From assembly GCF_000067045.1 (NCBI RefSeq), contig NC_010125.1, forward strand, positions 2,904,001 to 2,968,000: a DNA stretch of 64,000 nt, given 5' to 3'. A model generated the notes under the pieces. The model was not told the origin of the DNA. It ran no database searches and was given only the letters and a program-made list of their open reading frames with translations. This DNA is from Gluconacetobacter diazotrophicus PA1 5 (GTDB lineage: Bacteria > Pseudomonadota > Alphaproteobacteria > Acetobacterales > Acetobacteraceae). Each line of letters begins with the position of its first letter. Position 1 is the stretch's first letter. Position numbers and translations under genes: made by a program. Below are positions 43,774 through 52,244 of this stretch, piece by piece.

Positions 43774-44624
43774 CGCCCGGTTTGCGGCGGGAAGCCGTGA
43801 CCTGGGCGATCCGGGAGAAAGAGTATTCGCAGCGACGGGCCTGCCGGCTGATCGGCATGGACCCGAAGACCTGGCGCTATGCGTCACGCCGCCCGGATGA
43901 TGCCGCAGCGCGCGGGCGGCTGCGCGAACTGGCTGGGGAGCGACGGCGATTTGGCTACCGGCGACTGCATATCCTGCTCGGCCGGGAAGGAATGACGATG
44001 AACCACAAGAAGCTGTTCCGGCTGTATCGCGAAGAGGGGCTGTCGGTCCGCAAGCGTGGCGGCCGGAAACGGGCGCTGGGCACGCGCTCGCCGATGATGC
44101 TGCCCGACGGGCCGAACCAGCGCTGGAGCCTGGATTTCGTCTCGGATGCATTGAACAACGGACGGCGCTTCCGGGTGCTGACGGTGGTCGACGACTACAC
44201 GCGCGAATGTCTGGCGCTGGTGGCGGACACCTCGTTATCAGGCGAACGCCTCGGTCGTGAACTCGACCGGATCGGCGAGCATCGCGGCTGGCCGCTGATG
44301 ATCGTTAGCGACAATGGCACCGAGATGACATCGAACGCGATCCTGGCCTGGCAGCAGAAGCGATCGGTGCTGTGGCACTATATCGCACCGGGCAAGCCGC
44401 AGCAGAACGGGTTCGTCGAGAGCTTCAACGGCCGGTTCCGCGACGAATGCCTCAATGAGCATCTGTTCCGTAACATCGCCCACGCTCGGACGGTCATCGA
44501 GGACTGGCGGGCCGACTACAACGCCGTCAGGCCTCACACCAGCCTCAATGGCATGACGCCAGAGGCTTTCGCTCAACACGCCACCAAGGCATACAACAAT
44601 ACACAGACCCTAACTCAAAACTGA
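43770..44624 (+). CDS. IS3-family transposase OrfB
   Basis: About 284 residues. The GTG overlaps the OrfA stop, though production by -1 frameshift is more likely. HTH_21-like [20 protein letters not shown] is followed by the DDE core: Asp in [10 protein letters not shown], Asp in [10 protein letters not shown], Glu in [15 protein letters not shown]. It looks intact. Confidence 0.93.
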   Translation: MTPGLRREAVTWAIREKEYSQRRACRLIGMDPKTWRYASRRPDDAAARGRLRELAGERRRFGYRRLHILLGREGMTMNHKKLFRLYREEGLSVRKRGGRKRALGTRSPMMLPDGPNQRWSLDFVSDALNNGRRFRVLTVVDDYTRECLALVADTSLSGERLGRELDRIGEHRGWPLMIVSDNGTEMTSNAILAWQQKRSVLWHYIAPGKPQQNGFVESFNGRFRDECLNEHLFRNIAHARTVIEDWRADYNAVRPHTSLNGMTPEAFAQHATKAYNNTQTLTQN

Positions 44625-44912
44625 GGGCACGTTCGGGGCAGGGTCAGTACCTGTCCCGCCGAGACACAGAAGGACCGTATCCTTGTGCAAATGGCAATGC
44701 ATCGACGTCGTCTGGGCCGGATCAATTCGCAATTTCCACACGTCGTACATGGAGTCGCAATAGACGCGATATTCGTGCCCCCATGGCTTTTTGATGAAGT
44801 CGTTAAGATAGATATCCTCATCAAATTTCTCGTTGCCATTGAGCTGGCGTTCGAGGGTATAGCGGATTGCGTACATGTCTTGCGAGCAAGGTGCTTTGAC
44901 GACTTGATGCAT

Positions 44913-45182
44913 AACGTCCTCCGGACCCGCCCAAAGCGGCTTTACTACGGGAAGCGTCGATATCGCGCATATAAACCATACCGTGTGGTATTGTATTTCC
45001 GTAATAAGTTTTTCTTCGGTCGGACATCATTTTTTTGAGGAGCAGATTTGATCGGGGGCGCTCAACCGAAAAGTTTCCGTCCAGCCATCCATGTCGTCGC
45101 GTTTTCTCAACGGTGCAGAAACTCAACGCGATCGCCGAGGGAAAACGCCGCCGCAGTCTTCATTCTGTGGACGCGTCACGTA
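44913..45182. other. Gap between the cupin operon and the relaxase gene
   Basis: About 270 bp that must hold the promoter of the minus-strand operon beginning at 44912. No clear hexamers or repeats were seen. It marks the edge between the cargo and the transfer module; the TraG/trb genes usually found after such relaxases are not here. Confidence 0.4.
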
Positions 45183-46916
45183 TTACATCGCGACGCCCGT
45201 ATCGCGACTGCGTGAAAATTCCCACGCGATGGTCCCACTTTCCCGCGTTATTCCGGAGACCGCCTTTCCGATCTGCTTTTCAATTGGGGGCGTCCACGGC
45301 ACAAGCTGAAACCCCAACCCGTTGTCGATCATCGCGTATCGTCCCGATGCAAGCGTGATACGCTTACTATAGACACCGGCCACGTTGTCACCCGGCGCAA
45401 CGGGATCGAACGGCCTGCCCTCGTGCCGCGCGAGCTTCTCCCCGGCAGCACTCACCTCCCACTCCCGCAGCGTAGACAGCAAACCGCGCTCGAACCTGAC
45501 ACGCTCCCCTTCCCGTTGTGCGAGTCCTTCCCGCACAAGATGATCCGCACGCCGGTGCATCGCATCACGCACCTCCGCCCCGAAGCCACCACCCAGTTCA
45601 GGCGGTTCCTTCGCCACGGCCTCTCGGTCCAGCCATGTGGCTCCCTGTGCCTCTATCTGCTGTTCCAAGGTGAAGTCCGACCGCACCGCCAGCGCGACCC
45701 GACTTCGACCCTTCGCGTCCTCGAACCGGCGCAGCTCGACGATCGCTCCCATCGGTGCGTCGGTGGCCGCTTCCAGGCTGGGGAGATGGACATGGTGCGT
45801 ACGCCCATCGATCCCGTCCACCACCGCGAATGCCGTGCCCTTCAACTCGTCATCCAACCCGCGCCCAACCAGCTTACCGATAACGGGATGCTCCGTTGCC
45901 TCGCTTGCCAGCACCCAGAACGCTTGCGGCCGTTCCACCCCCTGCTCGGCAAGACCACGATGGATCCGCTTGATGATGTCGTTGCGCTGCCCCATCTCGC
46001 GCAATGTCGCCTCGGCGTGCTCCTCCAGCGTCCAGCGGCCCGGCTCGATCTGCCGCGCCAGCCCGAGCCCTTCCAAACGACGGAGACGGCCGACCTTGAG
46101 CACCTCGAACGTGTCGGGCCGCCGATCTGATGAGGGGCGCATGTCAATGAGTCGATGTTCGCCCGCATCGCGCTGTATCTGCCGATCGAGCTGCGTCCAG
46201 CGATCAGCCTCGACCTGACGCTCGACGGCGCGCCGGATCTCAACATCGTTGCGTATCCCAAGTTCGCGGGTCACGAGTTCCTGGGCACGACCCCGCATGC
46301 CTTCGCGGATGTAATCGCGCGCGATCACCAGGTCCTCGCCGTCCTGGGCCTTGCCACGCACGATGATATGGATGTGGGGATGCTCAGTGTTCCAGTGGTC
46401 GACAGCCGCCCAGTCGAGCTTCGTGCCGAGATCGTGCTCCGCCTGCATCATGAGATCACGCGTGAAGCGTTTCAGGTCCTGCATCTCCACGGCATCGTCC
46501 GGCGAGACGATGAACCGGAAATGGTGACGATCATCGGCGCAACGCTCGGCGAAGGCTTTGGGATCGACCTCGTCCTGCTCCGGGCCGAACAGCTTCGCCT
46601 TTTCGCCATCCTGCGTGACACCCTCGCGGCGCAGATACCGCAGGTGGGGAGTCAGCGGTGCGGTGCGCGGTCCATGCTTGACCACGCGCGCCTTGATCAC
46701 CACCCCACGCGAGCGGCTGGTAAGGAAACGGTTGGCCTGCGCGCTCGCAACACGGCCGCGCCCGAAGGTGGAACGGCCGCCGCCCTGCCTCCCCCATCCC
46801 ATGCCGCCGGCCCGCTGAGTGGCCGCCAGCACCTGGGCAATGAAGGGCCGTGCCCGCTGGGCGGCGGGCGAGCGGATGCGACCCGGTCGAACCCGGAAAT
46901 CATCGTCTTTTGTCAT
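45183..46916 (-). CDS. VirD2/RlxS-type relaxase with DUF3363
   Basis: The 577-residue form is taken from ATG 46916 (MTKDDDFRVRPGRIRS). It has the relaxase region with a tyrosine in HLRYLRREGV (about 92-101), an DDRHHFRFIVSPDD strand and the metal-binding three-histidine motif DHWNTEHPHIHIIVRGK (about 172-188). The C-terminal half is DUF3363. Such proteins nick oriT and lead the strand in conjugation. A VirD2/IncP-type nic sequence lies in the gap upstream at 47068-47074. It is the last gene of the transfer set reading from 52005 to here. Confidence 0.92.
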   Translation of the reverse strand: MTKDDDFRVRPGRIRSPAAQRARPFIAQVLAATQRAGGMGWGRQGGGRSTFGRGRVASAQANRFLTSRSRGVVIKARVVKHGPRTAPLTPHLRYLRREGVTQDGEKAKLFGPEQDEVDPKAFAERCADDRHHFRFIVSPDDAVEMQDLKRFTRDLMMQAEHDLGTKLDWAAVDHWNTEHPHIHIIVRGKAQDGEDLVIARDYIREGMRGRAQELVTRELGIRNDVEIRRAVERQVEADRWTQLDRQIQRDAGEHRLIDMRPSSDRRPDTFEVLKVGRLRRLEGLGLARQIEPGRWTLEEHAEATLREMGQRNDIIKRIHRGLAEQGVERPQAFWVLASEATEHPVIGKLVGRGLDDELKGTAFAVVDGIDGRTHHVHLPSLEAATDAPMGAIVELRRFEDAKGRSRVALAVRSDFTLEQQIEAQGATWLDREAVAKEPPELGGGFGAEVRDAMHRRADHLVREGLAQREGERVRFERGLLSTLREWEVSAAGEKLARHEGRPFDPVAPGDNVAGVYSKRITLASGRYAMIDNGLGFQLVPWTPPIEKQIGKAVSGITRESGTIAWEFSRSRDTGVAM

Positions 46917-47049
46917 GGATATCCCCGCGAGGTGCGCAAAATGGCGGGAAACCGCCAGAAACGGAGAGAAGCGGGCCTCAGAGCGGCGCGCACCTCGCAG
47001 AGGGGGCCAGAAATCCGCAGAAATCCGCCACAACACCACCCCCGACCGT

Positions 47050-47076
47050 GCCGCACCTCGCGGCTTTTATCCTGCC
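47050..47076 (+). other. oriT: Probable oriT with IncP/VirD2-type nic site
   Basis: An inverted repeat GCCGC-5-GCGGC (47050-47064) is followed after three T by TATCCTGCC (47068-47076), matching the YATCCTG/Y nic consensus of IncP and Ti-border relaxases. Cleavage would fall between 47074 and 47075. Direct repeats AGAAATCCGC lie just before it (about 47006-47030). The position next to the relaxase gene supports the call. Confidence 0.75.
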
Positions 47077-47163
47077 TATACGCCACCCCCTCCCCCAACG
47101 TCCTCCTGCACCCATCCAAAACTGAACCAGGGGGAGAGGCGTAGATCGAGACCATGAAAGCGT

Positions 47164-47826
47164 TCATGGTTCGTGCCTCCATCCGGTCGGAACGAAAAGT
47201 CCCGCGGGCGGAGCCGGGACCAGACTGTCGCCGGCCATGGCCACACCGCTCGTTGCAGCCTGCGCGGGACCGACGAACAGGTTCTCGGCAGATGTGCGAG
47301 CGACCGAATGGGCGTCCGGCGACTGACGGAGAACGGTCGGAGCGGCGTCGTCCCCCATCCGCCCCACGACCGCAGCCACATAGGCCCGCGTCTCGTCGGG
47401 CAGCGGTCTGCCGGTCGCCAGATGCTCGTCATAGCGTCCAGGACCCGCGTTATACGCGGCCAGAAACCCGACATCGCCATAACGATCGTGCAGCCAGCGC
47501 AGATAGGCGGCGCCGGCGACGATGTTGTCATGCGGGTCGAACGGATCGGCGCCGAGACTGAGGGCATGGCGCAGGTCACGCCACGTGCCGGGCATGATCT
47601 GCATCAGCCCCATGGCGCCCGCCGACGATATGGCCTGCCGATCACCGGCGCTCTCGATGCGCAGCACGGCGTGTATCCATGACGGCGGGATAGCAGCCTG
47701 ACGGGCCGCCTCCCGTACCAGTGCGTCGAGATCCTGTGCATGGACCGGAACCGGCGAGAGCGCCAGCGCGAGCCCGAACCGGGCAACCGTCAGGGCGCCC
47801 GATCGACAGAAAACCGGTCTCGACAT
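47164..47826 (-). CDS. Lytic transglycosylase, conjugation type
   Basis: A 220-residue protein with signal peptide (to VPVHAQ, about 30) and an SLT domain: catalytic Glu in HAVLRIESAGDRQAIS (about 59), GAMGLMQIMPGTWRDL, DNIVAGAAYLRWLHDRYG and LAAYNAGPGRYDEH. It opens peptidoglycan for the transfer apparatus. The ATG overlaps the upstream methyltransferase stop (TGATG), and the tail is Pro/Ala-rich. Such genes usually precede the relaxase in this module. Confidence 0.92.
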   Translation of the reverse strand: MSRPVFCRSGALTVARFGLALALSPVPVHAQDLDALVREAARQAAIPPSWIHAVLRIESAGDRQAISSAGAMGLMQIMPGTWRDLRHALSLGADPFDPHDNIVAGAAYLRWLHDRYGDVGFLAAYNAGPGRYDEHLATGRPLPDETRAYVAAVVGRMGDDAAPTVLRQSPDAHSVARTSAENLFVGPAQAATSGVAMAGDSLVPAPPAGLFVPTGWRHEP

Positions 47827-48422
47827 CACAAATCCTCCGGCATGAGCATGTCCAGCGGTGGATCATCCGGGTGACATTTCGGCGGCGAGAGGGAGAGCTG
47901 TGGCAGGACGAACTTACGTCGCCACGACTCCCATGCCCGGGTCACGGCTCCGGTGCCGGGGTAGAGATCGTCAAGCGCGTCGTCGGGTCGGGCGCCCAGC
48001 AACTCGAACGCCCAGTGGCACACCGCCTCGGGCTTCGCTCCGGTCAGTCCCCGACGCATGGTGATGCTCTCCAAAATCCAGTCCCGCATCACCTGGCGAC
48101 GGCTGACGACAGGACGCCGCGCCGCCTTGATGATGACCGGCTCCCACGCATAGGCGACCGGAACATTGCGCCTGAAGGCGGCGAAGCCCTTGACCCAGAC
48201 CATCCAGCGCGCTCCGGTGTCCATGACGAGTGGGGCCAGCGTAGCGATCGACGCCGGCGTGGCGGCGGCATGCAGCACCCAGCCGTCATAGGTCGCGTCG
48301 AGATGTCGGACGAGTGCCGCGTGATCGACCTCGCCCGCGTAGTCCGGCTGTCCGCGATAGAGATGGGCGCAGTTCACGTAGGGCGGGTCGGCATAGCCGA
48401 GCCGGAGACGGACGCGCGTCAT
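47826..48422 (-). CDS. DNA adenine methyltransferase-like protein
   Basis: A 198-residue protein with DPPY at residues 12-15 (YADPPYVNCAHLY) and, near the end, CHWAFELLGARPDDALDDLYPGTGAVTRAW (about 137-166), which looks like the cofactor-binding half of an amino-methyltransferase with a permuted order, as in MT-A70-like and phage Dam-like enzymes. It is embedded in the transfer operon with four-base overlaps on both sides, suggesting it modifies the element's own DNA, perhaps against host restriction. Target sequence unknown. Confidence 0.75.
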   Translation of the reverse strand: MTRVRLRLGYADPPYVNCAHLYRGQPDYAGEVDHAALVRHLDATYDGWVLHAAATPASIATLAPLVMDTGARWMVWVKGFAAFRRNVPVAYAWEPVIIKAARRPVVSRRQVMRDWILESITMRRGLTGAKPEAVCHWAFELLGARPDDALDDLYPGTGAVTRAWESWRRKFVLPQLSLSPPKCHPDDPPLDMLMPEDL

Positions 48423-48760
48423 TCACGGCCTCCCTGACGCTTGGTGGCGCGCGTCCAGACGAGGTTCCAGACACGGCCGCCGCGGCCAGCCTGGAACAGG
48501 GTGGCGCGGATCGGCAGGGTAAGCGACGGATCATCCAGCAGCACCGAGACATATTCGCCGGCGCGCTCTCCGGTGCGGGTCCAGCCTGCCCCGATCTCCG
48601 GTGTCTCGGCATTGTCACCGAGATGGATCCGATAATCGGGCGCGTGCTCCGCGTCCGCATTCTCGGCACGCACGAAGGTCAGTTCCGCGTCGAGGGCGAG
48701 TGTGCTCAGGCGGCCGGCAAAGCCGTTTGCCGTGCGCGTGAAGACACCGATCTGGGTCAT
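48419..48760 (-). CDS. DUF736 family protein, copy 1
   Basis: A 113-residue member of DUF736: starts MTQIGVFTRTANGFAGRLST, middle DYRIHLGDNAETPEIGAGWT, end YVSVLLDDPSLTLPIRATLF then WNLVWTRATKR. The role is unknown, but the family is a constant companion of RepA/TraF/relaxase modules in alphaproteobacterial plasmids and ICEs. A second copy is at 54673-54999. Confidence 0.9.
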   Translation of the reverse strand: MTQIGVFTRTANGFAGRLSTLALDAELTFVRAENADAEHAPDYRIHLGDNAETPEIGAGWTRTGERAGEYVSVLLDDPSLTLPIRATLFQAGRGGRVWNLVWTRATKRQGGRE

Positions 48761-48814
48761 GGGTTGAGAGCTTTCGTGTCAGAGATTGTGAAAAGGTCTG
48801 GCGACGTCACGACG

Positions 48815-49444
48815 TCACTCGCGCCGCGGCTCGGGCGGCCGCTGAACCGCAGGACGCACCATCGTGGTGGGGGGCCGTGGTCGCAGGTCCGGCAGATCCG
48901 GAAGCGCTGCGAAATGCGGGGGTGGCGGCTCGGCGTCGCCCTTTCGCAGGTAGACCGGAGTGGCGCGACCGATCACGGTGTCGGCCGAGAGGACACCGAA
49001 ATAGCGTCCGTCGAGACTGGCCGGGACCGCCGGGTTCATGACGAAGACCTGCCCCGACGCGAGATGATGGCATCCCCGCCACGCCGGTAGCGGACGTCCC
49101 CGATGGTCGACGGCTTTGGCCTCTCCGACCACCTTTCCGTCGATGGTGACACGCAGGCCGACACGACAGACGGCCTGACCGGCGAGTGCTGCGACCGGCT
49201 TGAGCAGCGGCACGCCGAAGGGCAGATAGCCGCGCGTCGCCAGCAGCGTCGCGTCGCGTTCGGGCAGATGCAGCGCCACGATGTCGCCGACGCGCAGAGC
49301 AGCCGTCGGTGTCACACGGTACAGCCCGATCTGCACACTAGCGGTCGCGTTCCACACCCAGTGCGGCGTGGGCGAGATACCGGTCGTCGCCAGGGTCGTG
49401 AGCGCTGCGAAATAGGTGGTGAAGAACCAGCCGCGGCGGGTCAT
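48815..49444 (-). CDS. traF: TraF-type S26 signal peptidase
   Basis: The 209-residue form starts at ATG 49444, overlapping the DUF2840 stop. One N-terminal hydrophobic segment (WFFTTYFAALTTLATTGIS) is followed by S26 blocks: VGDIVALHLPE (about 53-63), LLKPVAALAGQAVCRVGLRV with the general-base Lys (about 81), and FVMNPAVPASLDGRYFGVLS (about 138-157). TraF matures conjugative pilins in IncP-type systems. The C-terminal tail is proline-rich and looks disordered. Confidence 0.9.
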   Translation of the reverse strand: MTRRGWFFTTYFAALTTLATTGISPTPHWVWNATASVQIGLYRVTPTAALRVGDIVALHLPERDATLLATRGYLPFGVPLLKPVAALAGQAVCRVGLRVTIDGKVVGEAKAVDHRGRPLPAWRGCHHLASGQVFVMNPAVPASLDGRYFGVLSADTVIGRATPVYLRKGDAEPPPPHFAALPDLPDLRPRPPTTMVRPAVQRPPEPRRE

Positions 49445-49917
49445 GACGTGGCCCTCCGCCAGAGCCACGCCTCATGGCGGGCGCGGCCATAAGGCGGCAC
49501 GGACCGGTTGGCCCGCAGACGCGCGTCGAGATCGCGCCAGTAGTCCGGGCAGACGGCGCGGGGATCGAGCCCCTGCCGTTCGATGCGGGTGATCGTGTCG
49601 AGCACCGCGCGGACCGGGCCGTCGCCGGTCTGACGCAGCAGCCGGTCGGCGGCCCCCGTGATCCAGGGCAGGACGGCCTCTGGCCGGTGGGAGGGCAAGG
49701 CGCGGATGATATCGAGCGATACGGTGACGGCACCAGTGTCACTGGAGACCCAGCGCATCAGGGCGAACACGTCGCCCGGCGCGAAGCTGACGCGACGGCG
49801 GTAGCGGTCGATCGCGACGCTGGTCTCGGGGGTGCCGAAGCGCAGCCACTGTTCGATGCGGGTCTCGATCCAGACCAGATCGAGCTGCGCGCCGACGAGG
49901 GAGCGAAGATCGTTCAT
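49441..49917 (-). CDS. DUF2840 family protein
   Basis: A 158-residue protein with RYRRRVSFAPGDVFALMRWV (about 40-59), then PDYWRDLDARLRANRSVPPY and RARHEAWLWRRA, the usual DUF2840 pattern. It sits between the methyltransferase and TraF with four-base overlaps on both sides. The function is unknown; it is found almost only in such modules, usually behind a ParA gene. Confidence 0.9.
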   Translation of the reverse strand: MNDLRSLVGAQLDLVWIETRIEQWLRFGTPETSVAIDRYRRRVSFAPGDVFALMRWVSSDTGAVTVSLDIIRALPSHRPEAVLPWITGAADRLLRQTGDGPVRAVLDTITRIERQGLDPRAVCPDYWRDLDARLRANRSVPPYGRARHEAWLWRRATS

Positions 49918-50657
49918 GACGGTTCTCCGACGGGAAAGGGAAGGATGGCGGCGAGGCGATCGCGGGCGCGCCGGGCCATGTCCGGGTCGATCTCGCAGCC
50001 GACATAGCGGCGGCCGGCCAGCCGGCAGGCGACGCCGGCCGCGCCGGACCCGGCGAACCAGTCACCGACGAGGCCGTCAGGCGGGCAGCTCACGCGCACC
50101 AGCAGGTCGAGCAGCGGCACCGGTTTTTCGGTGGGGTGGATGGCGCGGCCATGGACGTTGCGGAAACGCTGCACGGAGCGGGCGAGCCGCGGGCCGCCGT
50201 CGAGGCTGCGATAGATGCCGGCCGCAATGGCGCCGGTGTGCGGCGGGCGGCGCTTGCGGCGCACCGTCCGCGCCCGGGCGTCGTCCGTGGTCGCCACGAC
50301 GTTGTAGATGTCCTGCCAGCGGGCGGTCGCGGGATAGAACTGCACGATCAACTCATGGACGCGCCGGAAGCGGTCAGCGTGAAACACGCTGCCGTTCTGC
50401 TTCTCCCAGACGATCTCCTGCGCGTGCCGCAGCCGGGCGGCCCGGAAGTCCACCTCGGTCGCCATGAAACTGCGCAGGGAGCCGAACACCGACAGCGAAC
50501 CGGACGGCGTCAGGGCTTGTGCTGCCAGCGGCAGCCAGCCCTCGACGCGCCGATCCCACGACAGAGAGGTCTCGCCGTAGGGCGGGTCGGCGAGGATCAG
50601 GTCATACGGCCCCTGCGCCGGCATGAGGTCGCGGCAGTCGCCGCAGAGCAGCGTCAT
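49914..50657 (-). CDS. Site-specific DNA methyltransferase
   Basis: A 247-residue amino-methyltransferase (beta-type order): DPPY at about 24-27 (LILADPPYGETSLSWD), a middle target-recognition part with IVWEKQNGSVFHADRFRRVH, HPTEKPVPLLDLLV (about 174-187), and the cofactor loop VGDWFAGSGAAGVACRLAGR (about 197-216) followed by YVGCEIDP. ATG 50657 overlaps the upstream small gene by four bases. It takes the place where a ParA gene is common in related elements. It may protect the incoming element from restriction; recognition site unknown. Confidence 0.88.
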   Translation of the reverse strand: MTLLCGDCRDLMPAQGPYDLILADPPYGETSLSWDRRVEGWLPLAAQALTPSGSLSVFGSLRSFMATEVDFRAARLRHAQEIVWEKQNGSVFHADRFRRVHELIVQFYPATARWQDIYNVVATTDDARARTVRRKRRPPHTGAIAAGIYRSLDGGPRLARSVQRFRNVHGRAIHPTEKPVPLLDLLVRVSCPPDGLVGDWFAGSGAAGVACRLAGRRYVGCEIDPDMARRARDRLAAILPFPVGEPS

Positions 50658-50887
50658 GACCGTGTCCCGGGGCCGGTCGGGAGAATGACCGGCCTGTCTG
50701 ATGGGAACCCCAAGGCGGCGAAGCCGATGAACCAACGCGACGCCGTGAAGTCACGTGCCACCGTGTCATGGCGAACAACGGGGATGTCATTTTCGAGGGC
50801 AGCGTCGTGCGCACGCTCGCGCGCGGTCTGCCAGTACAGAGAGAGTCTTTTTAGAATCTTTAGAAGAGGCGGATTTTTCGTCATCAT
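50654..50887 (-). CDS. Small conserved-looking protein between RepA and methyltransferase
   Basis: A 77-residue protein beginning MMTKNPPLLKILKRLSLYWQ. It is kept here because it overlaps the next gene by ATGA and follows the RepA stop by 9 bases, as expected in this compact operon. There is no recognised domain. It is basic at the N-terminus with a hydrophobic FIGFAALGFP patch. Confidence 0.5.
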   Translation of the reverse strand: MMTKNPPLLKILKRLSLYWQTARERAHDAALENDIPVVRHDTVARDFTASRWFIGFAALGFPSDRPVILPTGPGTRS

Positions 50888-50896
50888 ATCAATCCG

Positions 50897-51745
50897 TTAA
50901 AGGGACCAATTCACGGCGATAGGCGTGCTTTTCGCGGTCGATAGGCGTGCCGGCCCGACTTCCCCACATCCTGCCCACAGATTATCAACAGAGTTATCCA
51001 CAGGACTTGCGGGGAGCCAGGCTGTCTCCGGACGGAAATGGAGGCGGACGCGGGCGTCCCGGCCTTCCAGCGTCAGGCGGTAGCCGGGCAGTGACTGGCG
51101 CCGGACGATCCGCGCGACAGCGGCCGGGAAGTCCCGAACCGACGGCGCGATCCCGGTCTTGCGACGGAGGTGGGCAAGATCGAACGACCAGCCGCCGGGC
51201 TGCCGGCCGGCATGGCGTCGGGCGAGCAGGTAGAGCCGCCGTTCCAGGCCGCCCTTCAGCGCGAAATAGCGGGGATCCAGAGCCAGGACCGCGCGTGGCG
51301 CCAGAGCGGCGTCCCGCAGCCAGTCGGCGATCCGCAGTTCGATTACCCCGCCACGATGCGACCACTCGGACAGCCAGGTGAACGAGACAGCGCGCGACGA
51401 TGCAGTTCCGGGCGTGATCGTGACGCGCGTAGTGGCGAGCCGGTCCAGTGCCGCCGGGAGGCGTTCGTACTGACCGCCCGACGCGGTGCGTCCGAGAAAG
51501 GCCAGCAGGGCGTGGCGGGTTTCCCGGAAACGGCCGGGCGGGAGATCGTTGCGATATCGTGTTGCCTTGAGAGCCGATATTGCCCAGATCAGGATATCGG
51601 CGTCCCAGATGGTGGCGTTGGTATGCTCGGACGTGACGCGAACCGCCAGGTCGCCCAGCGTAAAGACTACCGCCGTCGAAGCCGGTCGCTTGGCGAGGCC
51701 AAAAAACGGCCCCGACATGAGGAGACGTGGAAGGCAGGGGGTCAT
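50897..51745 (-). CDS. repA: RepA-like plasmid replication initiator
   Basis: About 282 residues from ATG 51745, which overlaps the HTH gene stop. Features of the RPA/RepA family: MSGPFFGLAKRPASTAVVF near the start, TIWDADILIWAISALKA (about 45-61), GGVIELRIADWLRDA, LDPRYFALKGGLERRLYLLARRHAG (about 158-182) and a winged-helix-like LAHLRRKTGI. It would start replication of the element. The origin is not identified; the AT-rich 50870-51010 stretch is a candidate. Confidence 0.88.
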   Translation of the reverse strand: MTPCLPRLLMSGPFFGLAKRPASTAVVFTLGDLAVRVTSEHTNATIWDADILIWAISALKATRYRNDLPPGRFRETRHALLAFLGRTASGGQYERLPAALDRLATTRVTITPGTASSRAVSFTWLSEWSHRGGVIELRIADWLRDAALAPRAVLALDPRYFALKGGLERRLYLLARRHAGRQPGGWSFDLAHLRRKTGIAPSVRDFPAAVARIVRRQSLPGYRLTLEGRDARVRLHFRPETAWLPASPVDNSVDNLWAGCGEVGPARLSTAKSTPIAVNWSL

Positions 51746-52005
51746 TTTATCCCCCTCTGCCGGCGGCTGACCGCGCTGCGCATGCGGATGTAGTTTTCCG
51801 AACGCAGCGAGTTGCAGCGCGCGTTCTCCACCCACTCGCGGAGGTCCTGAACGCTGTAGGTGATCCGGCCGCCGAGGGCGTAGAAAACGGGACCGCAGCC
51901 CAGACCGCGATAGCGTTCCATTGTGCGGGGCGAGATGCCGAGCCAATGCGCCGCCTGGGGCGTGCGCAGATGCTTGGCCGGTCGCGTTCGAGATTGTCGG
52001 GCCAT
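51742..52005 (-). CDS. Excisionase/AlpA-like helix-turn-helix protein
   Basis: An 87-residue protein with a MerR-type HTH: HLRTPQAAHWLGISPRTMER, then YRGLGCGPVFYALGGRITYSV and DLREWVENARC. GGAGAG precedes ATG 52005. It is the first gene of the RepA-transfer operon and may regulate it, or aid excision if the element is integrative. Confidence 0.85.
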   Translation of the reverse strand: MARQSRTRPAKHLRTPQAAHWLGISPRTMERYRGLGCGPVFYALGGRITYSVQDLREWVENARCNSLRSENYIRMRSAVSRRQRGIK

Positions 52006-52244
52006 CCACTCTCTCCGATGGCGCGGCGCATGGCGCCGCAATTCGGAGCTGGACCATGCCGTCTCGATGCCGTTGGGGTGGTGGACGAAGACGCACCCTG
52101 TCCCAAGGAATCATCCACCCCCGGCGACGGCTTTCGTGCTATGGAATGTGGGTCCGGATCGGTGGACGATGCGGCGCCGTGCCACCCCGATCCGATTGAA
52201 ATGGCGCGCCGGACGGCCTAGATTACAGGGTGTTGGAGGATTTC

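Larger units (their letters stand above)
43447..44646 (+). mobile_element. IS3-family insertion sequence (1200 bp) with 4-bp target duplication
   Basis: The ends are TGACCTTGCCCC at 43447 and the complement of TGACCCTGCCCC ending at 44646. GTAC flanks it on both sides (43443-43446 and 44647-44650), as in the IS407 subgroup. It has orfA and orfB with an A AAA AAC heptamer at 43761-43767. A fragment of the same element's right end is at 28032-28074. Confidence 0.95.
42992..44912 (-). pseudogene. Cupin-domain gene split by an IS3 element
   Basis: The start (ATG 44912, GGAGG upstream) leads to KKPWGHEYRVYCDSMYDVWKL and TTSMHCHLHKDTVLLCLGGT, a cupin motif 1 with HCHLHKD. The IS sits immediately after, and the rest resumes at 43446 as TFIDGAVHYVTPGSHVYIPR and GVFHQTAADRGTALHLVEVE, a cupin motif 2. 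Deleting the IS and one copy of the 4-bp duplication GTAC rejoins the frame exactly (about 240 residues). It resembles mannose-6-phosphate-isomerase-like cupins. It was the first gene of the operon reaching 39499; the insertion may also be polar on the genes behind it. Confidence 0.85.

Noticed and set aside
46155-47144. 329-residue plus-strand frame over the relaxase start
   Set aside because: The relaxase HxxHxH motif and family match are on the minus strand.
50136-50900. 254-residue plus-strand frame
   Set aside because: Shadow of the DNA methyltransferase with its DPPY and cofactor motifs.
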